64,000 bases of DNA from Oscillospiraceae bacterium (GTDB taxonomy: Bacteria > Bacillota > Clostridia > Oscillospirales > Oscillospiraceae), in NCBI GenBank assembly GCA_017561205.1, contig JAFZDL010000106.1, positions 34,431 to 98,430 of the forward strand. The letters run 5' to 3'. The position numbers were made by a program, and so were the translations under genes. A model generated the notes under the pieces. It made no database searches and had not been told where the DNA came from. It worked only from the letters and a program-made list of their open reading frames with translations. Shown here piece after piece: positions 26,822-34,909 of the stretch (its first letter is position 1; every line of letters starts with the position of its first letter).

Positions 26822-27541
26822 TTACTTTTTCGGTTTTTCGTTTATGAATTTTAAGGTAGCATCAAAAGAAGCCTTTGCGATAGGGTAGCTGCCTTCTGCC
26901 GCGATCTGCACACCTTTAGCCTGTAAAATACCCTCGAGGATATACTCACCGAACCAGGGATTCTTTACAAGCAGCGGACCCAAGCAGTTGGTATAAATGA
27001 GGTTTTTGTACCTTGCGCCCTCAGCATCGGTGTTGTTATTGCCCATGCCGTAAATAGTAGTGCCAAGGGGGTGCTTGGTGTCCACATCTGCCATTTGAAT
27101 TTGGGACCCGGCAAGTTCCATGTCAGTATCGTTTAAGCGGAAATGCAGGTCATCACCCCACACATACTTCCGCTCCGTGGCATCCATATCCAAATAGCCC
27201 AGGCCGTTTATAACACTGCCATCTTCCCGGGTAATGGTCTTGCCAAACATCAGACCGGTTGTACCCAAAGCCAGCAAATAGCCGCCGTTTTGCAGATATT
27301 CGCCCAAAGCACTTGCCTGCAGCGCAGGAATCAAGTGCTGGAATGTAGCAATTTCACCAGGCAGGAAGAACAGCAAATCCAGATTTTCAAAAGGAATGGG
27401 ATCGTCGAAATCCTCAATGCGCTTGACTTCGACTTCAATACCAAGCTGTTTGCCGATGGCTACAAGAGCCTGTACACTGCCTCGTTCGCCGTGGAGATTT
27501 AATAGGTTGGGGTACATCCAGCCAACAGTGATCTTATCCAT
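26822..27541 (-). CDS. GatD-like class I glutamine amidotransferase, catalytic residues missing
   Basis: 239 residues. The overall pattern follows GatD, the glutaminase subunit of lipid II isoglutaminyl synthase: YPNLLNLHGERGSVQAL at the start, DGSVINGLGYLDM, GNNNTDAEGARYKNLI and GPLLVKNPWFGEYIL. However, the nucleophile motif normally written ICGGYQ reads LGTTGL here (Gly93 at the Cys position), and the LHGP histidine is Leu187. A glutaminase reaction by the usual triad is therefore unlikely. It overlaps the MurT-like gene by 8 bases. Confidence 0.85.
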   Translation of the reverse strand: MDKITVGWMYPNLLNLHGERGSVQALVAIGKQLGIEVEVKRIEDFDDPIPFENLDLLFFLPGEIATFQHLIPALQASALGEYLQNGGYLLALGTTGLMFGKTITREDGSVINGLGYLDMDATERKYVWGDDLHFRLNDTDMELAGSQIQMADVDTKHPLGTTIYGMGNNNTDAEGARYKNLIYTNCLGPLLVKNPWFGEYILEGILQAKGVQIAAEGSYPIAKASFDATLKFINEKPKK

Positions 27542-28895
27542 TGGATGCGTCTCCTTCCTTGAAATAGGCTTTGATCTCCGGTGCGTGATAGGTGTTGGTC
27601 AGAATATAGACCACCTTTGCTTCGATTGCGTCCAGGGCCTGGAATATAGTTGCCAGGTCATTGGTGTCATAGATCCGCACCCGGGATTCGTCAGCGCCAG
27701 CCAAAATCATACGGCTGGCAATATCGTTGGCAACAGTCTGAGAAAATGCTACAAAATCGGTTGTGTTGCTTTCTACAATGGGGGTGAAATCACAATCGAA
27801 GAAGTAAAAGCTTCCGCCATAATGTGGGTAAAAGTCTGTAATTTGGTACATTCCCACAAAAACAGCTTTTTCCTGCTTATCAGCTGCAATGATATCCAAC
27901 TGAGATTGAAGAGCTTCCGGATTTTCCTGCTTGCCCCGGAGATAGTGGATTTCCTTGCCCTTAAAGTGTATCACGTCCCGGTGGTTGGCGCGGTTGTTAA
28001 AACATTCAAAGCCTTTTTGAATCTCGGTATCCGTGAGACCAATGTTGCGGCAGATTGCGATGCACATTGCAAAATTGTAAATGTAGAAAGGGTTGTTGTA
28101 AGGTACATTCCAAACAGAACCGCTGCAAACAAAGGTGTTTTGTTCAAAATCAATGCTGGAAATGATAACATCCCCTTCCTTATGACTGGCATAATCACAA
28201 TTTACACAGTGGAAAGGACCGATATTAGCAAGATTGTATTTGTCGTAAACAATAGGATGACCACATTTAGGACAGGGAAGTGTAACATTATAGAAGTCAT
28301 TCCGGGTATAGGTCTTATCGTTATCTGCCACACTAAAATACACAGATTTACCAGCCTGATCTTCTAAACTACGGCTGCGAGGCTCTTCGTTGTTTAGATA
28401 CAAGGTCATATCCTTGGTGATTGCGCTACGGAACTTCCGCAGAATAAAGTCCGGGTCGCCGTTGCGCTGCACCTGGTCTTTTTGCAAATTGGTAAGACCC
28501 AAATTCCGACCGGGCAGAACCTTGTGGATAGCGGGGAAACTCCGCTCATCAATCTCCAAAACCAGGAATTCCTTGTTAAGAGCGCCACCTAAGGTGGAAT
28601 TCTTAATGAGTGTGGTCGCCACGCCACCCATCATATTGGCACCCACTGTGTTGCAGGCAACGCCCTTGCCCGCGGATAGAAGGGTGTGATTCAGCAGATT
28701 CGTGGTGGTGGACTTTCCATTGGTGCCGGAAATGAAATACACCTTATCGTAATCGATTTTCTTAAAGTGGGCAACAAAGTCAGGCATAAGCTGAATGGCA
28801 ATTTTGCCGGAATAGTTACTGCCCCGTTTTTTATCTACCAGATTCACCGCGAATGCGATGAATTTGCAGATCCATAAGGTAAGCAAAAAACGCAT
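27534..28895 (-). CDS. MurT-like Mur ligase family protein
   Basis: 453 residues. Mur ligase P-loop SGTNGKSTTTNLL at about residue 45, a Mur-type LEIDERSFP segment, and the four-cysteine ribbon CPKCGHP...CVNCDYA that marks MurT. The C-terminal domain starts near GMYQITDFYP; the usual DGxDxSW stretch of MurT is not recognisable (it reads HYGGSFYFFD). Canonical MurT-GatD amidates the D-glutamate of lipid II. ATG 28895 follows GGAGG by 8 bases. Confidence 0.85.
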   Translation of the reverse strand: MRFLLTLWICKFIAFAVNLVDKKRGSNYSGKIAIQLMPDFVAHFKKIDYDKVYFISGTNGKSTTTNLLNHTLLSAGKGVACNTVGANMMGGVATTLIKNSTLGGALNKEFLVLEIDERSFPAIHKVLPGRNLGLTNLQKDQVQRNGDPDFILRKFRSAITKDMTLYLNNEEPRSRSLEDQAGKSVYFSVADNDKTYTRNDFYNVTLPCPKCGHPIVYDKYNLANIGPFHCVNCDYASHKEGDVIISSIDFEQNTFVCSGSVWNVPYNNPFYIYNFAMCIAICRNIGLTDTEIQKGFECFNNRANHRDVIHFKGKEIHYLRGKQENPEALQSQLDIIAADKQEKAVFVGMYQITDFYPHYGGSFYFFDCDFTPIVESNTTDFVAFSQTVANDIASRMILAGADESRVRIYDTNDLATIFQALDAIEAKVVYILTNTYHAPEIKAYFKEGDASNG

Positions 28896-28959
28896 TCCTT
28901 TGACCTCCAAAGTATGTTTTTCTTAGTATAGCATATTCTGTAAAATTTTGCTACAGAAA

Positions 28960-28992
28960 AATAAGTGGCCGATATAATCAGGCCACTTATTT
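28960..28992 (-). terminator. Terminator of the accessory operon
   Basis: 11-bp stem (AATAAGTGGCC and complement) with a 10-base loop, followed on the minus strand by TTTTCTG. The stop codon of the small lipoprotein gene lies in the stem. An extended -10 (TGCTATACT) for the MurT-like gene lies about 30 bases further on. Confidence 0.75.
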
Positions 28993-29352
28993 CTTGTCGC
29001 CATTAGCAGGATTGTCGATGTCTGCCCAACCTTCGGACAAAACGAATTCTGTGGTATAATTGAGAAGTTCTTCAGCAGCAGTTCTGGCCGCATATTGTGC
29101 ATAAGCAATCTCATCCCCATCTGAACTCCCACTCAACTCTGTGTCATATACACGCATCTTAAAAGTTTGACCCTGAAGATCCATTCCTTCCGGAAGTTCC
29201 AGAGGGTATTCTTCTTCGGTTTCCGTTACAGTTGTTGTTTCGGTATTTTGAGATGTCGGGGTGGTTTCAGCTTCTTCAGTACTGCATGATGCCAGTGCGG
29301 ACAACAGTAATGCAGCCAGAAGAATAAGCGAAACAGATTTTTTATGGAAAAT
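28987..29352 (-). pseudogene. Small lipoprotein gene with damaged start codon
   Basis: The frame reads HKKSVSLILLAALLLSALASC, a textbook lipoprotein signal, followed by about 100 residues rich in Thr and Glu and ending DNPANGDKK. No ATG, GTG or TTG lies at the expected place. An AAAGGAGG site is followed 8 bases later by ATAAAAAATCT, where ATGAAAAAATCT would be expected, so a single G appears lost (near 29344). The only in-frame near-start there is ATT 29352, one base from the ribosome site; TTG 29304 is inside the signal peptide. It may be inactive, or the base call may be wrong. Function unknown. Confidence 0.6.
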
Positions 29353-29404
29353 GCCTCCTTTGTTTATTATGAAAATTTTAGAGAGTATTTTTGAGTAAAT
29401 TTAC

Positions 29405-30523
29405 TCATTGGAACAATATTTTGGTACACCAGATAGAATTATCACTGCCGTATTTTTCACAACCAATATTTTGCATCCATTCAGCAACAACAATCCAAGC
29501 CTCTTTGGAGGATGCATCTGTGACGGTAAAATTACCCAGTCTGGCTCCCAGTTCAGGTACTACAATGATCTCTTCAGAACGGATGAGACACTGTCTGTCT
29601 TCATCAAAACGGGTCATGAATAATGGAGCACGGTTGCGGAACACATGATTGTTGTTAGGAGTTTTACGGGTATACACTAAAAACAGACCATCAGAGTGCC
29701 GAACCCAACGTTGTTGTGTATTGTAATTTTCCAGTACTGTTCCATCATCCCATACCCAGGGACGAGGTTTATCAAAATGATAACCATCATGACTTACCGC
29801 AAACATTCCCACTTCATTGGTACGCAAGGCCATATAGTAGGTATCCTCCAGTTTGGCTAGAGAAGGTTCATAGACACCACGGGCATATTCCGCTCCTACA
29901 GCAATCGGGTCACCTGCTTTGACAATGTGAAGTTCGTTGCCCTCAAGCGCATATCTTACGGATATTACCTGACTTTTTGTATCTCCTTCTGGGACAAAAT
30001 AGAAGGTTACCATAACATCCCCGTTTTCCAGTTCATAAAGCTGGCCGAAGGGACAAATACTTTCAGATGCATATGGGAATGGGATTGGAGTCACCTCTGG
30101 CTCCAATGTCATTGTATTAGGATTCAGAAAAGAGAGGTATGGGTAACATACAGAGATCCCGCCTCCTTTCACAAGCATTGGATGTCTGTTATGCTCATAA
30201 CACATGGAACCACCAACCATCATCCACCTGTTATGGAAATGATTATATAAACCATCTCCGCCGCCTTTTATGGTTCGGATCCCATTTTCAATGGTTTCTA
30301 TTCGATGAAAAGGCTGTGGTGTACCGAAAGTTTTTCCGCCATCGGTACTTTTAACAATATAAGCTCCCACATCCACATCACTGCCGGAAAGAAGAAGCAT
30401 TCCATATATGAGAAATGCGGTATCCTTTCCATCATAGATGATTTGTGGACATATCTTACAAGTCTGCTTATCAAATCCGGGAAATAACCGTTTCCTTTCA
30501 TAGGTGTACTGTAACGGAATCAT
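29405..30523 (-). CDS. Sialidase-like (BNR/Asp-box) family protein
   Basis: 372 residues, no signal peptide. One clear Asp-box (STDGGKTF, about residue 60) and repeated strand patterns such as YEPSLAKLEDTYYMALRT and WIVVAEWMQNIG fit a sialidase-type or GH-like propeller. The substrate is unknown, and only one Asp-box is evident, so sialidase activity is not shown. ATG 30523 follows AAGGAGGG by 8 bases. It lies in an AT-rich block with a polysaccharide deacetylase 45 bases upstream, suggesting cytoplasmic glycan processing. Confidence 0.75.
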   Translation of the reverse strand: MIPLQYTYERKRLFPGFDKQTCKICPQIIYDGKDTAFLIYGMLLLSGSDVDVGAYIVKSTDGGKTFGTPQPFHRIETIENGIRTIKGGGDGLYNHFHNRWMMVGGSMCYEHNRHPMLVKGGGISVCYPYLSFLNPNTMTLEPEVTPIPFPYASESICPFGQLYELENGDVMVTFYFVPEGDTKSQVISVRYALEGNELHIVKAGDPIAVGAEYARGVYEPSLAKLEDTYYMALRTNEVGMFAVSHDGYHFDKPRPWVWDDGTVLENYNTQQRWVRHSDGLFLVYTRKTPNNNHVFRNRAPLFMTRFDEDRQCLIRSEEIIVVPELGARLGNFTVTDASSKEAWIVVAEWMQNIGCEKYGSDNSIWCTKILFQ

Positions 30524-30568
30524 CAGGTACCCTCCTTGTATATGTACTTTATATTTATTGGGACTTTT

Positions 30569-31402
30569 TTATTGTAAAAGGACAACTTTACCGGAAGGAA
30601 TCAGAAATTCATGTCCGTAATAGCTAATATACATATCCTGGCGGTTGGGATTGTACACAAACGATCCGTCGGCGGCGAACTGCAGAGCTTCATAGGCTTT
30701 AACATAATTATAGATTTCCATAGTGGTCGCATACCAGACATTTTCCCTATTTCCAATATAGTAAGCAAATTCTTCAATGATATGCCAGTTATTATTGTCG
30801 TTAAATTCATAACTGTGTCCATACATATAGAACCACTGGGGTGTATGATACCAGTAATGTGGTCCCTGAGGAGCTTCTATAAACTGTTTGGCAAGTTCCA
30901 TGAGGTGAGGATTACCATGATGACAGGTAACCGGCATCTTTAACCAATCATTTGGGAGATCGAATTTTTCTGTGGAAACAGAGCAGCGGGCATATACAAT
31001 TCCACACTTTTCCAATATCTGTATAACGGAGTCATTGAAGCTGCCGTTGGCATATGCCATACCTTTTACAGGAATTCCCAACAGCTTTTCCAGATTAATC
31101 CGGCCTGTCAATACATCTGAGACTGCCATGGCAGTATCGATTTCTCCCAGCGAAAGATGCCTGTGCCCATGTGCTGCCACTTCATTGCCGGAAGAGGTGT
31201 ATAATAAAGCAGCCTCGTCAGCTGTGAGCATTCTGCCGTTGGTCTGTGATGCAAGCATACTGCTGCTAATATTGAATGTACCTTTCAATCTGTGAGCAGA
31301 CATGATTTCTATCAGTTTTCTGTCGTATACAACGCCATCGTCATAACTGAGAGTGACTGCTTTTAATCGAAATCCGGGGAATCTAAGAAACGGATAACGC
31401 AT
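30569..31402 (-). CDS. Polysaccharide deacetylase family protein
   Basis: 277 residues, NodB-type carbohydrate esterase: the catalytic/metal Asp pair in LSYDDGVVYDR, metal-binding HGHRHLSL, and MAYANGSFND near the third motif. No signal peptide. The C-terminal part (about 185-277) has Tyr/Trp-rich strands and is not part of the core. I chose ATG 31402, 9 bases after AAAGGA; the ATG at 31411 abuts that site. First gene of the operon divergent from the AraC remnant. Confidence 0.85.
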   Translation of the reverse strand: MRYPFLRFPGFRLKAVTLSYDDGVVYDRKLIEIMSAHRLKGTFNISSSMLASQTNGRMLTADEAALLYTSSGNEVAAHGHRHLSLGEIDTAMAVSDVLTGRINLEKLLGIPVKGMAYANGSFNDSVIQILEKCGIVYARCSVSTEKFDLPNDWLKMPVTCHHGNPHLMELAKQFIEAPQGPHYWYHTPQWFYMYGHSYEFNDNNNWHIIEEFAYYIGNRENVWYATTMEIYNYVKAYEALQFAADGSFVYNPNRQDMYISYYGHEFLIPSGKVVLLQ

Positions 31403-31572
31403 ATGTTGCATTCCTTTTGTAGTTTATACTGTGGATTGCTTTTGTAATATTGATGAATTTTTACGAAAGTAATCAATTATTATAAGTGTATTTTAACACG
31501 ATATATGTTCTCTGTAAAGGTTCAATATAGGACAATTTACAGTATAATATGACCGTTTTTGCAACAACTGTA

Positions 31573-31600
31573 TTGACCCCATCAAAAAAATTTGTATAAT
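31573..31600 (+). promoter_or_regulatory. Promoter of the AraC-type gene
   Basis: TTGACC (31573-31578), 16-base spacer, TATAAT (31595-31600), 34 bases before the ATG. Confidence 0.72.
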
Positions 31601-31634
31601 AACAGTATATGAGTATAGAAGGGAGAAGTTGTGT

Positions 31635-32520
31635 ATGTCTGATAATAATATTCTCCATTATGAATATACAGTTGCCGTAGAAAACCTACAGTTGAAACTT
31701 TTGTTGGAGATTACTGATAATATATCTGACCCTCTTACAAAATTAACACCTCATACTCATCCATTTGCAGAAATTTTTGTCTGTCATAAGGAACGTATTC
31801 TTATCAATACTCCTGATGGCGTCAAAGAACTGGCAGGGGGTGATGTTATGATTGTTCCGCCAAATCTACCACACTGTTGTCTGGTGGAAGAAAATAATGC
31901 GGTTTGGCAGGCAGTTTTTTTCCTGTTCCCAGATATCCTCTTCCGTGGAAACAAATTTATTTGATCTTTTTCTGCTCTGTTTAGTGGAAACAGAGGTTGT
32001 GTTTTTCCCGGAGCGTAAAGAACTTTGTACTTGTGTCCAGAAAATCCTAAAAATGCCTGTAGAAGGAAAAAGTGTGACACTGTTGATGCAGATGTTGTAT
32101 CTACTGACTGATCTGATGGAGACACGGAAACAACAAAAAATGAAAATTGATACAGATAATTTAGCCGGAACCAATGATATGACACGGTTGAATCAGCTTG
32201 ACTGGTTTATTAATAGCGGTTTCATGTTGGACCTTACCGCACAGGAGATTGCAGACTCGCTGTTTATTTCCGTTCGTCAGCTTTCTAGAATTGCAAATAA
32301 CAGATATGGTAAAACACTGCATCAAGTGATTATTGAAAAACGGCTTGCAACTGCTGAACAGTTAATGCTTACTACAGATCTTACCACAGAAAGTATTGCG
32401 GCAGCGGTGGGATTTGGGAGTCGTTACAGCTTTCTGAGAGAGTTTCAAAAACGATATAAAATGCCTCCGTCAGAATATCGTAAAAAAAAGATGGATAAGG
32501 AGATACAGGTTAGGTTATAG
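31635..32520 (+). pseudogene. AraC-family transcription regulator, frameshifted
   Basis: The N-terminal half (31635-31964) has a cupin sensor: LTPHTHPFAEIFVCHKERILI and GGDVMIVPPNLPHCC. It stops after VFFLFPDILFRGNKFI. The +1 frame carries on with about 185 residues ending in an intact AraC DNA-binding domain (LTAQEIADSLFISVRQLSRIAN...ESIAAAVGFGSRYSFLREFQKRY). One extra base between about 31905 and 31965 explains this; the run of seven T at 31915-31921 is the best suspect. It is divergent from the deacetylase operon, its likely target. Programmed slippage cannot be ruled out. Confidence 0.82.
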
Positions 32521-32816
32521 ACATTAAACACCTAGGGGATTTTTTCGCCAGATAAGATATATATGTAGTAAACAGATAAAAGCAAAATACTTGTTTTGTT
32601 CTGTTCCTGCATCTACAAAAGCGGAAGCGGTATATCGGACATGTTATGAGAAAATAAGTGAAAATTGTCCGGCAACAATCATGCGTAAACATACAAACGC
32701 AATATTGTATTGTGATATGGAGAGCGGAAAACTGTTATAAAATTTTAAACTAAGCAGAAGAAATATGATATATGTTTCAGTGACGTTTCTAGTAGTCACT
32801 GCTGGCAAAATAACGG

Positions 32817-32868
32817 AGAGGGAAACCTATTGACAGCCACACCACCTGTCACAAAGGTTTCTCTTTTT
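32817..32868 (+). terminator. Strong terminator-like hairpin in the accessory stretch
   Basis: Outer stem GAAACC/GGTTTC and inner stem TGACAG/CTGTCA form an extended hairpin, followed by TCTTTTTT on the plus strand. No intact gene precedes it, so it probably belonged to a lost transcript. Confidence 0.65.
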
Positions 32869-33090
32869 TAACACAACCGTTGCAAACCGACCGACGAAAA
32901 ACCGACGAACCAATCACCTCTAAATCCTTCTAAAAGGGAATACCCCAGTCTAAACCGGAAACCCCAAAAAGCAAGAAAAAACCTAGTGAATCATGTTGGG
33001 GATAAATCACACGATACCTCACGATTGCAACGATAACCCAAAAATCCTGCGATAACAAAATAGTAATCGAATATAGGATAAAGGGCAAAA

Positions 33091-33133
33091 TAACGATACC
33101 CGACCAGAAAAACAGTCTGATCGGGTTATTTTT
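33091..33133. terminator. Terminator-like hairpin upstream of tRNA-Leu
   Basis: CCCGACCAGA (33099-33108) pairs with TCTGATCGGG (33116-33125) with one mismatch, then TTATTTTTA. T-rich sequence also follows on the minus strand. Confidence 0.6.
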
Positions 33134-33187
33134 ATGCTTGAAATGGGGGGGGAGAAAGCCTTAAAAACCGGCGTTTTGACGCAAAAA

Positions 33188-33232
33188 AAGGACTATAACC
33201 TCGATACGCATTGTATCAAAATTATAGTCCTT
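33188..33232 (-). terminator. Terminator of tRNA-Leu
   Basis: 11-bp arms (AAGGACTATAA and complement) with an inner GATAC/GTATC stem, followed on the minus strand by seven T bases. It starts 4 bases beyond the tRNA CCA end. Confidence 0.85.
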
Positions 33233-33235
33233 ATT

Positions 33236-33318
33236 TGGTGCGAGAGATGGGACTCGAACCCACACGGCGTAACCACACGCACCTCAAACGTGCTTGTCTA
33301 CCATTCCAACACTCTCGC
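33236..33318 (-). tRNA. tRNA-Leu(GAG)
   Basis: 83 nt with encoded CCA. Acceptor stem GCGAGAG/CTCTCGC, anticodon stem CACGT/GCGTG with loop TTGAGGT giving anticodon GAG, a long variable arm typical of class II tRNAs, and T-arm GTGGG-TTCGAGT-CCCAT. Its 3' end faces the AT-rich accessory block. Confidence 0.95.
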
Positions 33319-33384
33319 AGATGTTACTAGTGAATTATAGCCTGTTACCGTAGTTTTGTCAATACATTTTTACCCAATGTACAG

Positions 33385-33413
33385 TTGTTTTTGTGGACAA
33401 AATATGCTATACT
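33385..33413 (+). promoter_or_regulatory. Promoter of rsmE
   Basis: TTGTTT (33385-33390), 17-base spacer, TATACT (33408-33413) preceded by TGC, an extended -10. Confidence 0.72.
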
Positions 33414-33445
33414 TCTATCGGATATTTCCGAAAGGAGCAAGTCCT

Positions 33446-34177
33446 ATGACACGATTTTTTGTAACCCCGGAGCAGATGCAAGGCGATTTCCTTGTGCTGA
33501 CCGGCGAAAATGCAGCCCACGCAAAGGTGCTGCGACTAAAAGCAGGGGAGCAGGTGCTGATCTGTGACGGCAGCGGTAATGAGTGTCTTTGCACAATCAG
33601 CGATGTAAGCACCAATCAGCTAAGCCTTGTGGTTAATAACCGCCTGGAATCTGCGACAGAACCAAAAGTAAAAGCCAGTATTTATATGGCTTTTTCAAAA
33701 GGAGATAAGCTGGAGCACGTAATTCAAAAAGCTACCGAACTGGGCGCTTATGAGATCGTTGCGTTCCCCAGTAGCCGCTGCGTATCCCGGCCGGACGAGA
33801 AAAGTCTTGCAAAGAAATTGGAGAGGTGGCAGAAGATCGCTGCCTCAGCGGCAGAGCAGTCTGGCAGAGGATATATTCCCAAGGTGCTGACAGTGGAAAG
33901 TTATATAGCTGCGTTGCAACGAGCGGCAGTAGCAGATAAGGCCATCCTGTTTTATGAGAATGAACGGGCGACAACCTTGAAAATGGCCTTGGAAGAGAAT
34001 TCCTTCTCGTCCGTCAGCTTGCTCACAGGCCCAGAAGGGGGCTTGGAGCCTAAAGAAGTAGAAATGGCAAAAGATGCGGGCCTGCATATCTGTACCCTTG
34101 GTAGCCGCATTCTACGCTGCGAGACAGCCCCTCTGTGCGCCCTGTCTGCCGTTATGTATGCAACAGGTGAGTTTTAA
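33446..34177 (+). CDS. rsmE: 16S rRNA (uracil-1498-N3)-methyltransferase
   Basis: 243-residue SPOUT-class methyltransferase. Short N-terminal PUA-like domain (HAKVLRLKAGEQVLICDGSGNE), then the RsmE core: KGDKLEHVIQKATELG, SGRGYIP and the knot motif LLTGPEGGLEPKEVE with LGSRILRCETAPLCALS. ATG 33446 follows AAAGGAG by 8 bases; the extended reading to 33356 crosses the promoter. Confidence 0.95.
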   Translation: MTRFFVTPEQMQGDFLVLTGENAAHAKVLRLKAGEQVLICDGSGNECLCTISDVSTNQLSLVVNNRLESATEPKVKASIYMAFSKGDKLEHVIQKATELGAYEIVAFPSSRCVSRPDEKSLAKKLERWQKIAASAAEQSGRGYIPKVLTVESYIAALQRAAVADKAILFYENERATTLKMALEENSFSSVSLLTGPEGGLEPKEVEMAKDAGLHICTLGSRILRCETAPLCALSAVMYATGEF

Positions 34178-34219
34178 TATTAAAACACCGGAGGAATTGC
34201 GTTGGCAGTTTTTACAGAT

Positions 34220-34501
34220 TTATTTACCGGCTAAGGCTCGTTCCAACCAAACACAACCTACATCCAGAGCGGTGTAGAAACCGGGCTTTTCGCTCTTTTT
34301 CACAACCCGGTCGCGGCTCTTTGCAGCGGGGTCAGTGAGCTGGAGCTGAACGGATACACGGGTGGCGATATCCACATCGTTGACCTTCTTGGTTTCCAGG
34401 ACTTGAAGCATTACAATGTGGCTGTCAGCCATAGAACCGTAGTAAATTAAATTTTCCTTGCGCATCAAAGGATGCCCTTTATACATCAATCCTTCGGACA
34501 T
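34220..34501 (-). CDS. Conserved-looking hypothetical protein
   Basis: 93 residues, no signal or membrane segment. It starts MSEGLMYKGHPLMRKENLIYYG and contains SHIVMLQVLETKKVNDVDIATRV. A good ribosome site (AAGGAGG) precedes ATG 34501. I do not recognise a family. It lies between rsmE (convergent) and ireB, from which a hairpin separates it. Confidence 0.7.
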   Translation of the reverse strand: MSEGLMYKGHPLMRKENLIYYGSMADSHIVMLQVLETKKVNDVDIATRVSVQLQLTDPAAKSRDRVVKKSEKPGFYTALDVGCVWLERALAGK

Positions 34502-34526
34502 AATGACCTCCTTAAAAAATGGAAAT

Positions 34527-34558
34527 CGGGAGGCCTTTGCGGCGGCAAAAGCCTCCCG
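34527..34558 (-). terminator. Hairpin between ireB and the 93-residue ORF
   Basis: CGGGAGGC/GCCTCCCG stem extended by TTTGC/GCAAA after one mismatch, followed on the minus strand by ATTTCCATTTTTT. Probably terminates ireB partly or fully. Confidence 0.7.
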
Positions 34559-34564
34559 TCTGAA

Positions 34565-34822
34565 TTAGGTGTTTTCAAACAGATAGCAGCGAACCAGCTC
34601 CTGCAGAAGTTCATCACGGTCAATCTTACAAATATTGCTTCGGGCATTATTGTAATTGGTGATATAGGTGGGATCTTCCGTGAGCAGGTAGCCAACGATC
34701 TGATTGATGGGATTGTAGCCCTTTTCGTTCAGAGCATCAAAGACGCCACGGAGGATAGTATGCATATCTTCCTTTTCGTCGCCGGGAACTCTAAACTTAA
34801 TGGTACATTGCTTATTATCCAT
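34565..34822 (-). CDS. IreB family regulatory phosphoprotein
   Basis: 85 residues matching the UPF0297/IreB (YrzL) family: CTIKFRVPGDEKEDMHTILRGVFDALNEKGYNPINQIVGYLLTEDPTYITNYNNAR. In Enterococcus IreB is a substrate of the PASTA kinase IreK and tunes cephalosporin resistance; a similar role here is inferred. It is usually next to yrrK (Holliday junction resolvase), which is absent here. Confidence 0.93.
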   Translation of the reverse strand: MDNKQCTIKFRVPGDEKEDMHTILRGVFDALNEKGYNPINQIVGYLLTEDPTYITNYNNARSNICKIDRDELLQELVRCYLFENT

Positions 34823-34909
34823 TGCGTCATAGCCTCCTTCCGAATGGTGCAGATATTATAACCCAAAAAAACGCCGGTGTAAAGGGTTTCCAGTAAAAAT
34901 ATTGAAAAA

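Larger units (their letters stand above)
32521..33235. other. 715-base AT-rich intergenic stretch with coding remnant and hairpins
   Basis: No convincing gene. From about 32529 to 32738 a plus-strand frame without a start codon reads a coherent peptide (SVPASTKAEAVYRTCYEKIS then RKHTNAILYCDMESGKLL) ending in TAA, which may be the 3' end of a lost gene; I do not recognise it. Terminator-like hairpins follow at 32817-32868 and 33091-33133, then the tRNA-Leu terminator. From 32870 to 33060 nothing is recognisable. The stretch may be a deletion or integration scar. Confidence 0.6.

Noticed and set aside
28900-33240. Attachment-site direct repeat bounding the AT-rich block
   Set aside because: I looked for a second copy of the tRNA-Leu 3' end near 28.9 kb and found none, so integration by a tyrosine recombinase is not shown.
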